DNA from: Synechococcales cyanobacterium C42_A2020_086
Lineage (GTDB): Bacteria > Cyanobacteriota > Cyanobacteriia > Elainellales > Elainellaceae
Length of the DNA: 64,000 nucleotides
Direction: 5' to 3'
Assembly: GCA_015272325.1 (NCBI GenBank)
Contig: JACYLU010000002.1
Coordinates: 186,001-250,000 of the forward strand
This document shows, piece after piece, positions 17,951-27,429 of the stretch; within the stretch, counting starts at the first letter, position 1; each line of letters starts with the position of its first letter. Below the pieces are notes generated by a model. It was not told where the DNA came from. It did not search any database and was given only the letters and a program-made list of their open reading frames with translations. The position numbers and the translations under genes are program-made.

Positions 17951-18487
17951 ATGCTTAGACAATAAGCAATCAATCAATCTGATCTAGCCAACTCTCAAAA
18001 CCTGATCAAAAATAGATCCATGATTGAGCAGACAGTCAGCACTCAACAGTCGTCAGAAGTCACTAGCTCAAGAGCGTTGCTTCAGCAGCGGCTTAGACAT
18101 CAAGCGAGCAATTCAGCAGAACATTAAATCAGCGATAGGCACCTGGTCAGAAACTAATCAAGGACAGATCTCTGACTGTGTAGCACGGGTTAAAGCAGCG
18201 ATAGATCGGCAGTCCTGTTGCTTGTGGTCATCTTGATTAGATTAATCGATATTGATCACAAAATCGTATCTCGACCGCTTTCTGAAAGTCTGCATACCCA
18301 TTTACTGATATTGATTCTGTAGCAAACTGCTTGCTTGATATTGGTTCATTCGTTCATAGTTCGTAGTTGAACTCGTAGTTGAACGATGATCAAAGGTGAT
18401 TAAACTGCAACCAAGGCGTAGCGCTGACTGGTTTTCTAGCTCTTTGGAAGCGTTTCATTTTGCATCACTCGTGTAAGGAGAGTCTCT
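17951..18487 (+). promoter_or_regulatory. chlF-psaA2 spacer; psaA2 promoter region
   Basis: Some 540 bases without a recognised gene. At 18020-18236 two overlapping frames look weakly protein-like (RALLQQRLRHQ in one, IKRAIQQNIKSAIGTW in another), as if a short gene had been frameshifted, but I recognise no family. A perfect 12-base tandem repeat (18361-18384) lies about 100 bases before the psaA2 start. Confidence 0.4.
18361..18384. repeat. 12-base tandem repeat upstream of psaA2
   Basis: TCGTAGTTGAAC occurs twice without gap. It also forms the right side of an inverted repeat CGTTCA (18351-18356) / TGAACG (18380-18385). One-helical-turn spacing suits a direct-repeat regulator site. Confidence 0.6.
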
Positions 18488-20839
18488 ATGACCATCACGC
18501 CTCCGGAGCAACGGCAGGTGAGAGTGACGGTCGATAATAACCCGGTTCCTACTTCGTTTGACAAGTGGGTACAGCCTGGTCACTTCGATCGCACGCTGTC
18601 GCGGGGTCCCAAAACCACCACCTGGATTTGGAACCTGCATGCCGATGCTCACGATTTTGATAGCCACACAAGCGATCTTCAGGATATTTCCCGCAAGATT
18701 TTTGCGGCTCATTTTGGGCATCTTGCGGTGGTCTTCATCTGGTTAAGCGGCATGTATTTCCACGGTGCCCGCTTTTCCAATTTCTCGGCTTGGATGGCCG
18801 ATCCCTTGCACATCAAGCCCAGTGCTCAGGTCGTTTGGAATATCTTTGGACAAGATATCCTCAACGCCGATGTGGGCGGTGGTTTTCGGGGCATTCAAAT
18901 CACCTCGGGTCTATTCCAGCTCTGGCGAGCCGCCGGGATTACTAATGAATTCCAGCTCTACTGCACTGCTATGGGTGGGCTGGTGATGGCGGCACTGATG
19001 CTGTTTGCTGGCTGGTTCCATTACCATGTGCGCGCTCCCAAGCTGGAGTGGTTCCGCAACTGGGAATCGATGATGAACCACCACTTGGCTGGACTGCTGG
19101 GCTGCGGCGCGTTGGGTTGGGCTGGTCACCAAATCCACGTGGCTCTGCCAATCAACGCCATGCTGGATGCAGGGGTGCCTCCCAACCAAATTCCGCTGCC
19201 CCATGAATTTATTCTCAACAAGCAGCTCATAGCTGATATTTATCCCAGTTTTGCCAAAGGGCTAACGCCATTTTTCACCCTCAACTGGGGAGCCTACACC
19301 GATTTCCTTACCTTCAAAGGCGGGCTGAATCCGGTGACGGGTGGACTTTGGCTCACCGATACGGCCCATCACCACGTGGCGATTGCCGTACTGTTTATTA
19401 TTGCCGGTCACTTCTATCGCACCAATTGGGGCATTGGGCACACGTTCCGCGAGCTGCTGGATGATGCCCGAACGCCAAAGATGTTCCCCCTGTTCAGCTT
19501 TATTGGTCCGGTGGGGCATCGCGGTCTGGATACAATCTTTGAAACCTCGTGGCATGCTAATTTGGCCATTCACTTGGTGCAGATGGGCACGGCGAGCCTG
19601 CTGGTGGCGCATCACATGTATGCTATGCCGCCTTACCCCTATCTCGCGACGGACTACGCAACCGTCACCTCTCTATTCACCCATCATGTCTGGATTGCTG
19701 GGTTCTGCATTGTGGGTGGTGCGGCCCACGCGGGCATTTTCATGGTGCGCGATTATAACCCGGCAGATCACGTCAACAATGTGCTCGATCGGGTCATTCG
19801 GCATCGCGACGCCATTATCTCTCACCTTGCCTGGGTGTGTCAGTTCTTAGGTTTCCATAGCTTCGCGATGTATTGCCACAACGATACGATGCGAGCCTTT
19901 GGGCGACCGCAAGACATGTTCTCGGATACGGGAATTCAGCTCCAGCCCGTTTTTGCCCAATGGATACAGCATATCCACACGGCGGCGATTGGGGCTGGTC
20001 TGCCGGCTGCTCAGCCTCTGGGCAACGTGTTTGGTGGGCTGCGTAACATTGAGCTGTCGGGCATTGGCACCACTGCACCAGGGATTATGCAGCCGGTGAG
20101 CCATGCTTGGGGGGGTGACATTATCGCTGTGGGCGGTAAGGTAGCCATGATGCCGATTCCCCTTGGCACAGCGGATTTCCTGATTCATCACATCCACGCC
20201 TTTACGATCCACGTCACGGTGCTGGTGCTGCTGAAGGGCGTTCTATTTGCCCGCAACTCGCGCCTGATTCCCGACAAGGCTAATCTGGGCTTCCGCTTCC
20301 CCTGCGACGGTCCTGGACGAGGCGGCACCTGCCAAGTTTCTGCTTGGGATCACGTCTTCCTGGGGCTGTTCTGGATGTATAACTCGCTGTCGATGGTGAT
20401 CTTCCACTTCTTCTGGAAGATGCAGTCGGACGTTTGGGGTACGGTTAATGCCGACGGCACGATTACGCACATTACTGGCGGCAATTTTGCCCTCTCGTCA
20501 ATTACCAATAATGGCTGGCTGCGCGATTTCCTCTGGGCCCAATCGGTACAGGCAATCGGCTCCTACGGATCGGCTCTCTCGGCCTACGGGCTGCTGTTCC
20601 TAGGCGGACACTTCGTCTTTGGCTTCAGCCTCATGTTCTTGTTTAGCGGTCGCGGCTACTGGCAAGAGCTGATCGAGTCCATTGTCTGGGCCCACAACAA
20701 GCTGAAGATCACCCCGGCAATTCAGCCCCGTGCTCTCAGCATCGTGCATGGACGAGCTGTGGGAGTGGCGCACTATCTACTCGGCGGCATTGTCACTACA
20801 TGGGCGTTCTTCTTGGCGCGCATGGCAGCAATTGGCTAA
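18488..20839 (+). CDS. psaA2: Far-red photosystem I core PsaA2
   Basis: A 783-residue PSI core subunit. Strong ribosome site (aaggag, 18476-18481). Landmarks: the N-terminal [15 protein letters not shown] segment, paired histidines of the chlorophyll-binding helices ([28 protein letters not shown]), the FX [4Fe-4S] cysteine loop [18 protein letters not shown], and the P700 helix region near [20 protein letters not shown]. It is ~30 residues longer than typical PsaA; extra residues fall around 505-535 ([17 protein letters not shown]), in an extramembrane loop. With PsaB2 it forms the reaction centre of the chlorophyll f-containing PSI. Confidence 0.96.
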   Translation: MTITPPEQRQVRVTVDNNPVPTSFDKWVQPGHFDRTLSRGPKTTTWIWNLHADAHDFDSHTSDLQDISRKIFAAHFGHLAVVFIWLSGMYFHGARFSNFSAWMADPLHIKPSAQVVWNIFGQDILNADVGGGFRGIQITSGLFQLWRAAGITNEFQLYCTAMGGLVMAALMLFAGWFHYHVRAPKLEWFRNWESMMNHHLAGLLGCGALGWAGHQIHVALPINAMLDAGVPPNQIPLPHEFILNKQLIADIYPSFAKGLTPFFTLNWGAYTDFLTFKGGLNPVTGGLWLTDTAHHHVAIAVLFIIAGHFYRTNWGIGHTFRELLDDARTPKMFPLFSFIGPVGHRGLDTIFETSWHANLAIHLVQMGTASLLVAHHMYAMPPYPYLATDYATVTSLFTHHVWIAGFCIVGGAAHAGIFMVRDYNPADHVNNVLDRVIRHRDAIISHLAWVCQFLGFHSFAMYCHNDTMRAFGRPQDMFSDTGIQLQPVFAQWIQHIHTAAIGAGLPAAQPLGNVFGGLRNIELSGIGTTAPGIMQPVSHAWGGDIIAVGGKVAMMPIPLGTADFLIHHIHAFTIHVTVLVLLKGVLFARNSRLIPDKANLGFRFPCDGPGRGGTCQVSAWDHVFLGLFWMYNSLSMVIFHFFWKMQSDVWGTVNADGTITHITGGNFALSSITNNGWLRDFLWAQSVQAIGSYGSALSAYGLLFLGGHFVFGFSLMFLFSGRGYWQELIESIVWAHNKLKITPAIQPRALSIVHGRAVGVAHYLLGGIVTTWAFFLARMAAIG

Positions 20840-20878
20840 ACCCCATCGGTGAACCGTCAATTGCAGGAGGATACCGAA

Positions 20879-20950
20879 ATGGTGGAGGACCAGGAATGCA
20901 ATTGGGATTTTACGAGTCTGTCCGCAACAGCCGCTTTGATTTCCCAATGA
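20879..20950 (+). CDS. 23-residue open reading frame with strong ribosome site between psaA2 and psaB2
   Basis: ATG at 20879 follows aggagg at 20865-20870 with ideal spacing. It encodes MVEDQECNWDFTSLSATAAL ending ISQ, then TGA. No similarity recognised. It could be a leader peptide controlling psaB2 translation, a tiny PSI-associated peptide, or chance. No membrane segment. Confidence 0.35.
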   Translation: MVEDQECNWDFTSLSATAALISQ

Positions 20951-21036
20951 CCACAAACTGACTGCATCATTTCGGTCCTACTCGACTCATTTTTGCTTGA
21001 TTTGCATCTCGCATTTATCGTTTCACGTCAAGGATT

Positions 21037-23259
21037 ATGGCAACTAAATTTCCCAAATTTAGCCAGGGATTGCAGCAAGACCCGACTACGCGCCGGATCT
21101 GGTATGCGATTGCCACTGCCCATGACTTTGAAAGCCACGATGGCATGACCGAGGAGAATCTCTATCAAAAGATTTTTGCTTCTCACTTTGGTCATTTGGC
21201 CATTATCTTTCTCTGGGCATCGGGAACGCTGTTTCACGTCGCCTGGCAAGGTAACTACGAACTTTGGATTAAGGACCCGCTGCGGGTGCGTCCCATTGCT
21301 CACGCGATTTGGGATGCCCAATTTGGTCCGGCGGCAATTGAGGCCTTCACACGCGCAGGTGCTCGCAATCCGGTGGATATCTGCTATTCCGGCGTATATC
21401 ACTGGTGGTATACGATTGGGCTGCGCACAAACAATGAACTCTATGTTGGCGCTCTGTTCTTAATTTTTCTAGCATCAGTATTCCTCTATGCTGGATGGTT
21501 ACATCTCCAGCCACGCTATCGCCCTAGCCTTGCCTGGTTCAAGAATGCTGAATCACGCTTGAATCACCATTTAGCAGGATTGTTTGGCGTCAGCTCGTTG
21601 GCGTGGGCCGGTCATCTAATTCACGTCGCTATTCCTGAATCACGTGGGCAACATGTCGGCTGGGATAACTTTTTATCATCACCGCCGCATCCGCTGGGCT
21701 TGCGTCCTTTCTTTACCGGCAACTGGGCAGCCTATGCTCAAAATCCCGATACCGCTGGACATATCTTCAGCACCTCGGATGGAGCTGGTACTGCGATCCT
21801 CACCTTCCTAGGTGGCTTTCATCCCCAAACGCAGTCGCTGTGGCTCACCGACATGGCACATCACCATCTGGCCATTGCGGTGATCTTCATTGTGGCAGGT
21901 CACATGTACCGTACCAATTGGGGCATTGGGCACAACATTAAAGAAATGTTGGACTCCAAAACCTTCTTTGGCAGGCCCGTGGAAGGGCAATTCAACTTGC
22001 CGCACCAAGGCTTGTACGAGGCTTACAATGAATCGCTGCATTTCCAGTTGGCCTTTGCGCTGGCGGCATTGGGGGTTGCTAGCTCTCTAACGGCGCAGCA
22101 CATGTATTCGATGCCGCCCTATGCCTTCATTAGCCGCGATTTCACCACGATGTCGGCGCTTTATACCCATCATCAGTACATTGCGGGCTTCTTGATGGTC
22201 GGTGCCTTCGCCCATGGTGCCATCTTCCTGATTCGCGACTATGATCCGGCTCGCAACCAAGGTAATGTGCTAGACCGGGTATTGCGGCACAAAGAAGCGA
22301 TCATTTCCCATTTGAGCTGGGTATCGCTATTCCTGGGTTTCCATACCCTCGGGCTATATGTGCATAACGACTGCGAAGTCGCCTTGGGCAGCCCTGAGAA
22401 GCAAATCCTGATCGAGCCGGTGTTCGCTCAGTTCATTCAGGCATCCCACGGCAAGATGCTGTACGGCATCAACACGCTGCTGTCGAATCCGGATAGCATT
22501 GCTTCTACCGCCTGGCCAAACCATGCTAACGTCTGGTTACCCGGTTGGCTGGATGCAATCAACACCGGCACCAATTCGCTGTTCCTAACCATTGGACCGG
22601 GTGATTTCTACGTCCACCATGCCATTGCTCTAGGGCTGCATGTCACAACCCTCATTCTGGTGAAAGGAGCACTAGACGCTCGCGGTTCGAAGCTGATGCC
22701 CGACAAGAAGGACTTCGGCTATTCCTTCCCCTGCGACGGTCCTGGTCGCGGCGGCACCTGCGACATTTCGGCCTGGGATGCCTTCTATCTGGCGATGTTC
22801 TGGATGCTGAACACGCTGGGCTGGGTGACCTTCTACTGGCACTGGAAGCACCTAACAATCTGGCAAGGCAACGTGGCGCAGTTCAATGAAAGCTCGACCT
22901 ACCTGATGGGCTGGTTCCGCGACTACCTTTGGCTGAACTCAGCGCAGCTGATCAACGGCTATAACCCCTACGGCATGAACGCGCTTGCCGTCTGGTCTTG
23001 GATGTTCCTCTTCGGGCACTTGGCTTGGGCGGTCAGCTTTATGTTCCTGATTACCTGGCGGGGTTACTGGCAGGAACTGATCGAGACGTTGCAATGGGCA
23101 CACGAAAACACGCCGCTGTCCTTCGGCTATCCCAAGGATAAGCCAGTCGCCCTCTCGATTGTGCAGGCGCGGCTCGTGGGGTTAACCCATTTCACGGTGG
23201 GCTACATCGCGACCTATGGGGCGTTCTTGATAGCTGCAACCGCCAGTCAGTTTGGCTAG
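21037..23259 (+). CDS. psaB2: Far-red photosystem I core PsaB2
   Basis: A 740-residue PsaB, normal length. It begins [23 protein letters not shown] as the family does. Landmarks: [77 protein letters not shown], the FX cysteine loop [18 protein letters not shown], and the C-terminal [23 protein letters not shown]. It pairs with PsaA2. The 197-base gap from psaA2 holds the 23-residue frame described above; psaA and psaB are normally co-transcribed. Confidence 0.96.
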   Translation: MATKFPKFSQGLQQDPTTRRIWYAIATAHDFESHDGMTEENLYQKIFASHFGHLAIIFLWASGTLFHVAWQGNYELWIKDPLRVRPIAHAIWDAQFGPAAIEAFTRAGARNPVDICYSGVYHWWYTIGLRTNNELYVGALFLIFLASVFLYAGWLHLQPRYRPSLAWFKNAESRLNHHLAGLFGVSSLAWAGHLIHVAIPESRGQHVGWDNFLSSPPHPLGLRPFFTGNWAAYAQNPDTAGHIFSTSDGAGTAILTFLGGFHPQTQSLWLTDMAHHHLAIAVIFIVAGHMYRTNWGIGHNIKEMLDSKTFFGRPVEGQFNLPHQGLYEAYNESLHFQLAFALAALGVASSLTAQHMYSMPPYAFISRDFTTMSALYTHHQYIAGFLMVGAFAHGAIFLIRDYDPARNQGNVLDRVLRHKEAIISHLSWVSLFLGFHTLGLYVHNDCEVALGSPEKQILIEPVFAQFIQASHGKMLYGINTLLSNPDSIASTAWPNHANVWLPGWLDAINTGTNSLFLTIGPGDFYVHHAIALGLHVTTLILVKGALDARGSKLMPDKKDFGYSFPCDGPGRGGTCDISAWDAFYLAMFWMLNTLGWVTFYWHWKHLTIWQGNVAQFNESSTYLMGWFRDYLWLNSAQLINGYNPYGMNALAVWSWMFLFGHLAWAVSFMFLITWRGYWQELIETLQWAHENTPLSFGYPKDKPVALSIVQARLVGLTHFTVGYIATYGAFLIAATASQFG

Positions 23260-23653
23260 GGCAAATAGGACAATGCAAAGGGGGCATACCGCCCCCTGCA
23301 CCAAGCTTGAGACTCTCCTCGTCTCATGATGTCCTGGTCGAATGGGTAGTAGATCAGGACATTTTTTAATCTTAACGCGTTTTAATCTTAGCGCGGGCTA
23401 GGTTACTGAGCAGCAGCGTCTCAAGCTAGTTGGTTTAATTTCAAATTTCAATCGAAATTGAATGATTAAACAGGGCGTAGATTCAGGCGGGATTTGTTCT
23501 AGATATCTCGCTTTTCTTGCCATGAAAGTAGTTTAATTTGAGCAAATTGCATGATGAACTTTTTCTACAATTTCTGTTATAAAAATGGCTTTTGTTTTAA
23601 ATATAAAAGTTAGATCACGTTGCGTTCTTTGAAGCACAAGCAGGTGAATCGGC
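23260..23653 (+). promoter_or_regulatory. psaB2-psaL2 spacer
   Basis: No gene seen in ~390 bases. It holds a GC-rich hairpin after psaB2 (23280-23296), an imperfect long inverted repeat (23433-23471: GTTTAAT / ATTAAAC outside, AATTTC / GAAATT inside), and a short palindrome AATTTG-AG-CAAATT (23535-23548). The spacing suggests a separate promoter for the psaL2-I2-F2-J2 group. Confidence 0.45.
23280..23296 (+). terminator. GC-rich hairpin after psaB2
   Basis: GGGGGC (23280-23285), loop ATACC, GCCCCC (23291-23296). No T run follows, so it may protect the 3' end of psaAB2 mRNA more than terminate. Confidence 0.5.
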
Positions 23654-24229
23654 ATGAATTCTACACCTCAAGAAGCCTCATTGGCGAGCACTTACTACGG
23701 TCAAGCTGATGATTGGATCAAACCCTATAAAAATGATCCCTGTCGGGGCAATCTAGCGACTCCTATTAACAGTTCTGCCTGGGCAAGGGCTTATATCCGC
23801 AATTTGCCCGCTTATCGCCCGGGGCTGTCTCCCTTGATGCGCGGCTTAGAAATTGGCTTGGCTCACGGCTATTTTCTCGTGGGTCCCGAAGTGGTGGTGG
23901 GGCCCTTACGAGAATCAGCCCACGGCGCAAATCTCAGTGGATTAATCACGGCAATCTATATCACCGTTTCTGCCTGCCTCGGTATTTCTATCTTTGCTCT
24001 AACCACCTTCCAAGGCGATCCGCGTGGTGCTTATAACTCCAAATCTCAGGATGATCTGCGACCTCTGAGAAATAAAGAAGATTGGTTTCAGTTGGCGGGC
24101 GGCATCCTTATGGGGGCCACAGGAGGCGCTATTTTCGCCTATCTACTACTAGAGAACTTTGATGATCTAGATGCCATTTTGCGAGGCGCAGTGAACGTTA
24201 GCCAGATTCTATTTGGTGTCTGGGGTTGA
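23654..24229 (+). CDS. psaL2: Far-red photosystem I subunit PsaL2
   Basis: A 191-residue PsaL, longer than the usual ~155-165, mostly through the N-terminus. Landmarks: the KPYKNDPCRGNLATPINSS segment, AYIRNLPAYRPGLSPLMRGLEIGLAHGYFLVGP, and three hydrophobic segments. PsaL holds PSI trimers or tetramers together. It is the first gene of a tight psaL2-psaI2-psaF2-psaJ2 group (gaps of about 84, 60 and 47 bases). Confidence 0.93.
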   Translation: MNSTPQEASLASTYYGQADDWIKPYKNDPCRGNLATPINSSAWARAYIRNLPAYRPGLSPLMRGLEIGLAHGYFLVGPEVVVGPLRESAHGANLSGLITAIYITVSACLGISIFALTTFQGDPRGAYNSKSQDDLRPLRNKEDWFQLAGGILMGATGGAIFAYLLLENFDDLDAILRGAVNVSQILFGVWG

Positions 24230-24313
24230 CGTTTATTTTGCTCGCTAGTCACATTCCGATCTTTCACATTCCGACAGTATTCACAGCTCTTAGTTTTGTT
24301 CTGGAGAACGTTC

Positions 24314-24475
24314 ATGGAAACAGATTTGACTCAACTCACAGGAGCCTACTCCGCTCCATGGCTGCCTTGGATCATGATTCCGATGATTTTTTATATCTTG
24401 CCTTTTCCAGTCTTTGCCCTAGTGTTTCTATGGATCGAACGAGAAAACGTGGAAGAGGATCAGCAGTCGTTTTAA
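24314..24475 (+). CDS. psaI2: Far-red photosystem I subunit PsaI2
   Basis: A 53-residue single-helix protein: TGAYSAPWLPWIMIPMIFYI followed by a hydrophobic stretch and the end WIERENVEEDQQSF. The pattern TGxYxAxxLPWIxIPxxxxxLP and the terminal IE match PsaI, here with a longer acidic tail. It sits between psaL2 and psaF2, as expected. The ATG is preceded by ggag at 24303-24306. Confidence 0.88.
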   Translation: METDLTQLTGAYSAPWLPWIMIPMIFYILPFPVFALVFLWIERENVEEDQQSF

Positions 24476-24535
24476 CAAGATTGTTGAACCTAGGTGAACT
24501 ATTAACTCAGGAGAACTAACTCAGGAGAAGAATCG

Positions 24536-25027
24536 ATGCGAATGGTGCGATTCCTGTGGGTACCCATTTTAATCCTGCTTATTTGGCTTGGCGACGTTTC
24601 CTCCGCTACAGCAGTGAATACAACGCTGGTGCCCTGTAATCAAGTTCCGGCGTTTCGAGCACGGCAGCAAAACGCGCCCAATACCTACTACTACACGCGC
24701 CCGTTTGAGACATATTCCTCAGAATTGCTCTGCGGTGAAGATGGTTTGCCTCACTTACCGCTCGATCGCTTGGATCGCGCAGTAGATGTCGTCATTCCCT
24801 TTGCTATTTTCTTTTATATTGCTGGGTTTATTGGCTGGTCAGGGCGAGCTTATCTGCGGGCTAGCAACAAATCCAAAGATCCCGAAGAACTAGAAATTTT
24901 CATTAGCTTGCCGCTTGCTATTCCAGCGTTAGTCCAAGGGTTGCTTTGGCCACTATTTGCGCTGAGGGAACTGCTTAGCGGCGACCTAGTGGAGGATGAC
25001 GAAAAGATTTCTGTTTCGCCTCGCTAA
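24536..25027 (+). CDS. psaF2: Far-red photosystem I subunit PsaF2
   Basis: A 163-residue PsaF. Signal peptide with hydrophobic core (residues 5-20) and a likely cleavage near SSATA, then the lumenal domain with the conserved cysteines (LVPCNQVPAF and ELLCGEDGLPHL) and a membrane segment PFAIFFYIAGFIGWSGRAYLRA, then a second hydrophobic region. The start at 24536 has aggagaag seven bases upstream. PsaF is the docking side for lumenal electron donors. Followed by psaJ2, the usual pairing. Confidence 0.93.
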   Translation: MRMVRFLWVPILILLIWLGDVSSATAVNTTLVPCNQVPAFRARQQNAPNTYYYTRPFETYSSELLCGEDGLPHLPLDRLDRAVDVVIPFAIFFYIAGFIGWSGRAYLRASNKSKDPEELEIFISLPLAIPALVQGLLWPLFALRELLSGDLVEDDEKISVSPR

Positions 25028-25074
25028 TGATCCTCATTTGATCCTCGTTTTGCTGTTTTCCCTAGGAGAATTCA

Positions 25075-25215
25075 ATGCAAAATTTGATGAAATATCTAAC
25101 CATGGCTCCTGTCATGGCAACTCTAGCAGTCGTCATCGTTGCGACAATCTTTATTCAACTCAATCATCTTTTTCCAGGTTTGCAGTATGGCACTTACTTT
25201 CACGGCACTCCCTAG
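25075..25215 (+). CDS. psaJ2: Far-red photosystem I subunit PsaJ2
   Basis: A 46-residue single-helix protein, MQNLMKYLTMAPVMATLAVV continuing VATIFIQLNHLFPGLQYG. The YLTxAPVxA start, the helix and the N-x-x-F/Y-P-x-L end match PsaJ. A taggag site lies at 25063-25068. It is the last recognised gene of the FaRLiP cluster. Confidence 0.9.
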   Translation: MQNLMKYLTMAPVMATLAVVIVATIFIQLNHLFPGLQYGTYFHGTP

Positions 25216-25257
25216 AGTCCGCCGAACCGAAGTTGAGTGCTGAATGAAGGGCGAGTA

Positions 25258-25290
25258 GGGTATGGGCATTGCACGCCTGTACCCTGTTTC
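25258..25290 (+). terminator. Terminator at the end of the FaRLiP cluster
   Basis: GGGTATGGGC pairs with GCCTGTACCC (GGGTA/TACCC and GGC/GCC, one small mismatch) around an ATTGCAC loop, followed by TGTTTCC. It lies 43 bases after psaJ2 and may also serve the convergent minus-strand gene. Confidence 0.6.
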
Positions 25291-25311
25291 CTATCTAAGA
25301 CTTTTAGGACT

Positions 25312-25956
25312 TTAATGATCAAACCAGAACACCAACCGAATCTGTGACGGTTCACCCTGTTGTTTGAGGGTATTCAGGAAATCCATAAAATCTTGACCCG
25401 CTGCATCGGCGTAGGTGTCAGTCCAGCGGACAATGACCCCGTCTCGCATATAAGTGGCGTAGCCAATGGGAATCTCCTTCGGCCATGGGTCATACGGGAA
25501 GGGCTTGCTCTCCTCGAATAGATGAGCCACACGCGCGTCTACCATCGCCTGATAGCACATGACCTTGCCATACCAATCAAATTCTAAAACTTCGGACAAC
25601 AGCAGCCAACTTGGACCGCTGACACCGCTTCCAGTCTCACATTCCCAATCGTTGAGCATGCTGCGGATTTCTATACTCAAATCCTCTGGCAACCCCCGAG
25701 GTGGAGCAATGACATCAAACGGCTGATCGTTGAGCGTTCTTCCGGTTGGGTTTCTGACGTCGCCGAGAATAGCAAACAAATCATCATTGCGGGCATTGTA
25801 GATCTCGACGGGAGCAGAGAGCTGCGAGTCTACATAATCTTCTGGATCAGATTCTGGGCAATATTCTGGGCGATGCTCTCCTTGTTCTGCGAGGCTGAGA
25901 GGCTGCCAAGTTCCATGCTTCTTTATTTCCGCATATAGATAAATATCAGTTCCCAT
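25312..25956 (-). CDS. Uncharacterised 214-residue protein (MGTDI-start family)
   Basis: Soluble, acidic protein without signal or membrane segment. The start MGTDIYLYAEIKKHGTWQPL resembles a scattered bacterial and phage family whose members begin MGxDIHxYxE followed by W; none has a function known to me. Inside: AILGDVRNP, a glycine-rich GSGVSGPSWLLLSE and a C-terminal LVFWFDH. It is convergent with psaJ2 and does not belong to the far-red cluster. Confidence 0.7.
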   Translation of the reverse strand: MGTDIYLYAEIKKHGTWQPLSLAEQGEHRPEYCPESDPEDYVDSQLSAPVEIYNARNDDLFAILGDVRNPTGRTLNDQPFDVIAPPRGLPEDLSIEIRSMLNDWECETGSGVSGPSWLLLSEVLEFDWYGKVMCYQAMVDARVAHLFEESKPFPYDPWPKEIPIGYATYMRDGVIVRWTDTYADAAGQDFMDFLNTLKQQGEPSQIRLVFWFDH

Positions 25957-26076
25957 TAGTCACCTGCATTAGTCACCTGTCAGTCACCTAATTTACGGAA
26001 CCACAACGTACCCACAACGTACTAGGAATGAGAAAACCCTGGAAATTAGTCCATTCTCACCACTTCCAAAAGTGAG

Positions 26077-26586
26077 TTAGTCTTCAGGTTCGGGGCTGCT
26101 AGATTCCGGACTACGCCAAAATTCTTGCAGCGAGGCATCATCCACTAGATAGGCGGTGTCTCCGTCCCGTATGGCTCGTTTCCCCAAACGCGGAAAAACA
26201 CCTACATCAAAGCGAACTTTCTCGCCACCAACTAGATAGACGAGATCCTCCTGAAAGGGATTGCGCAGATGGTGTGGCGGTTGGGGAATCCCAAACCCCA
26301 TGAAATCTCCTGGCTCCACATCGTATTCCTGGTCACCAATTTCGGCAACCCCTCGCCCCGAAAGGATGTAAATCCACTCCTCCTCGTTGTGGTGAGCGTG
26401 GTAGATAAACGACTCCTTGCCTGGAGGAATTCGCATCAGAGACACCCCAATGCGTTGCAACCCAACTGCGTCTCCTAGAGCACGGAAATACAAGGCTGAC
26501 TCAGGATTCAGCGGATGATGAAATTCATTTTCAGCCATCGCCTGAATATCAGACTGCTTGAGCAGGGGGTGCTGTTGTTCTGCCAT
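26077..26586 (-). CDS. Cupin-domain protein
   Basis: A 169-residue single-cupin protein. The ATG at 26586 has a gaggtgg ribosome site just upstream; a GTG three codons earlier would overlap that site. Cupin motif 1 is HAHHNEEEWIYILSGRG (metal-binding His/His/Glu), motif 2 is EPGDFMGFGIPQPPHHLRN with the second histidine. Likely a small-molecule metal enzyme or sugar-binding protein; substrate unknown. Confidence 0.8.
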   Translation of the reverse strand: MAEQQHPLLKQSDIQAMAENEFHHPLNPESALYFRALGDAVGLQRIGVSLMRIPPGKESFIYHAHHNEEEWIYILSGRGVAEIGDQEYDVEPGDFMGFGIPQPPHHLRNPFQEDLVYLVGGEKVRFDVGVFPRLGKRAIRDGDTAYLVDDASLQEFWRSPESSSPEPED

Positions 26587-26708
26587 GGGATCCACCTCGC
26601 ATCCAGGCTAAAAGGATGCTTCTAGCTTACCGCTGATTCCCGGATGACCGTCCACAAGTGAAAACCCAAGGGAGTAAAATATAAGCTGCTCTCAACTCAC
26701 CTACCGCC

Positions 26709-27392
26709 GTGGATCGCCCGTTTAAGCATCTCAATACCATTACTGCTTTGTTTGTGACGGTACTGCTCATTTCCAACGTCACTTCCACCAAGATCGTCGC
26801 CTTGGGACCGCTGACGTTTGACGGCGGTACGATTCTGTTTCCCCTTAGCTACATCTTTGGCGATATTCTCACCGAGGTGTACGGTTATGCTCGCTCGCGC
26901 CATGTGATTTGGTTGGGGTTTGTCTCGGCATTGCTGATGTCGGTCACATTTATCATTGTAGGAGCACTGCCCCCGGCTCCCGATTGGCCCTATCAGGAGG
27001 CTTACAGCCAAATTTTGGGGTTAACGCCGCGAATTGTGGCCGCCAGTTTAATCGCCTACTTCGCCGGCGGATTTTCGAATTCTTTTGTGCTCGCCAGACT
27101 GAAACTGCAAACTCAAGGGCGCTGGCTGTGGACGCGAACAATTGGCTCGACGCTGATCGGGCAAATTGTGGACACTGGGCTATTTATCCTGATCGCCTTC
27201 ACTGGCGTCGTGCCGAATGCGCTGCTCTGGACGTTAATTGTCTCGAATTACCTGTTTAAGTGTGGGGTAGAAATTCTGTTTACGCCGTTTACTTACTGGA
27301 TCACAGGCTGGTTAAAGCAGCAAGAATGCGAAGATTACTACGACCGAGATACCGACTTTAACCCCTTTCATCTCACGTCGTCGTCTCGCTAG
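26709..27392 (+). CDS. Queuosine-precursor transporter (YhhQ/QPTR family)
   Basis: A 227-residue, six-helix membrane protein. FGDILTEVYGYARSRHVIWLGF, FSNSFVLARLK and the C-terminal YLFKCGVEILFTPFTYWITGWLK are typical of the VUT/YhhQ family, which imports 7-deazaguanine precursors of queuosine. Start GTG at 26709, no strong ribosome site; alternative starts further in would remove the first helix. Confidence 0.85.
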   Translation: MDRPFKHLNTITALFVTVLLISNVTSTKIVALGPLTFDGGTILFPLSYIFGDILTEVYGYARSRHVIWLGFVSALLMSVTFIIVGALPPAPDWPYQEAYSQILGLTPRIVAASLIAYFAGGFSNSFVLARLKLQTQGRWLWTRTIGSTLIGQIVDTGLFILIAFTGVVPNALLWTLIVSNYLFKCGVEILFTPFTYWITGWLKQQECEDYYDRDTDFNPFHLTSSSR

Positions 27393-27429
27393 GAACGAGT
27401 CCGTATTCGTTATGCCCCGTCGGTGGCGG

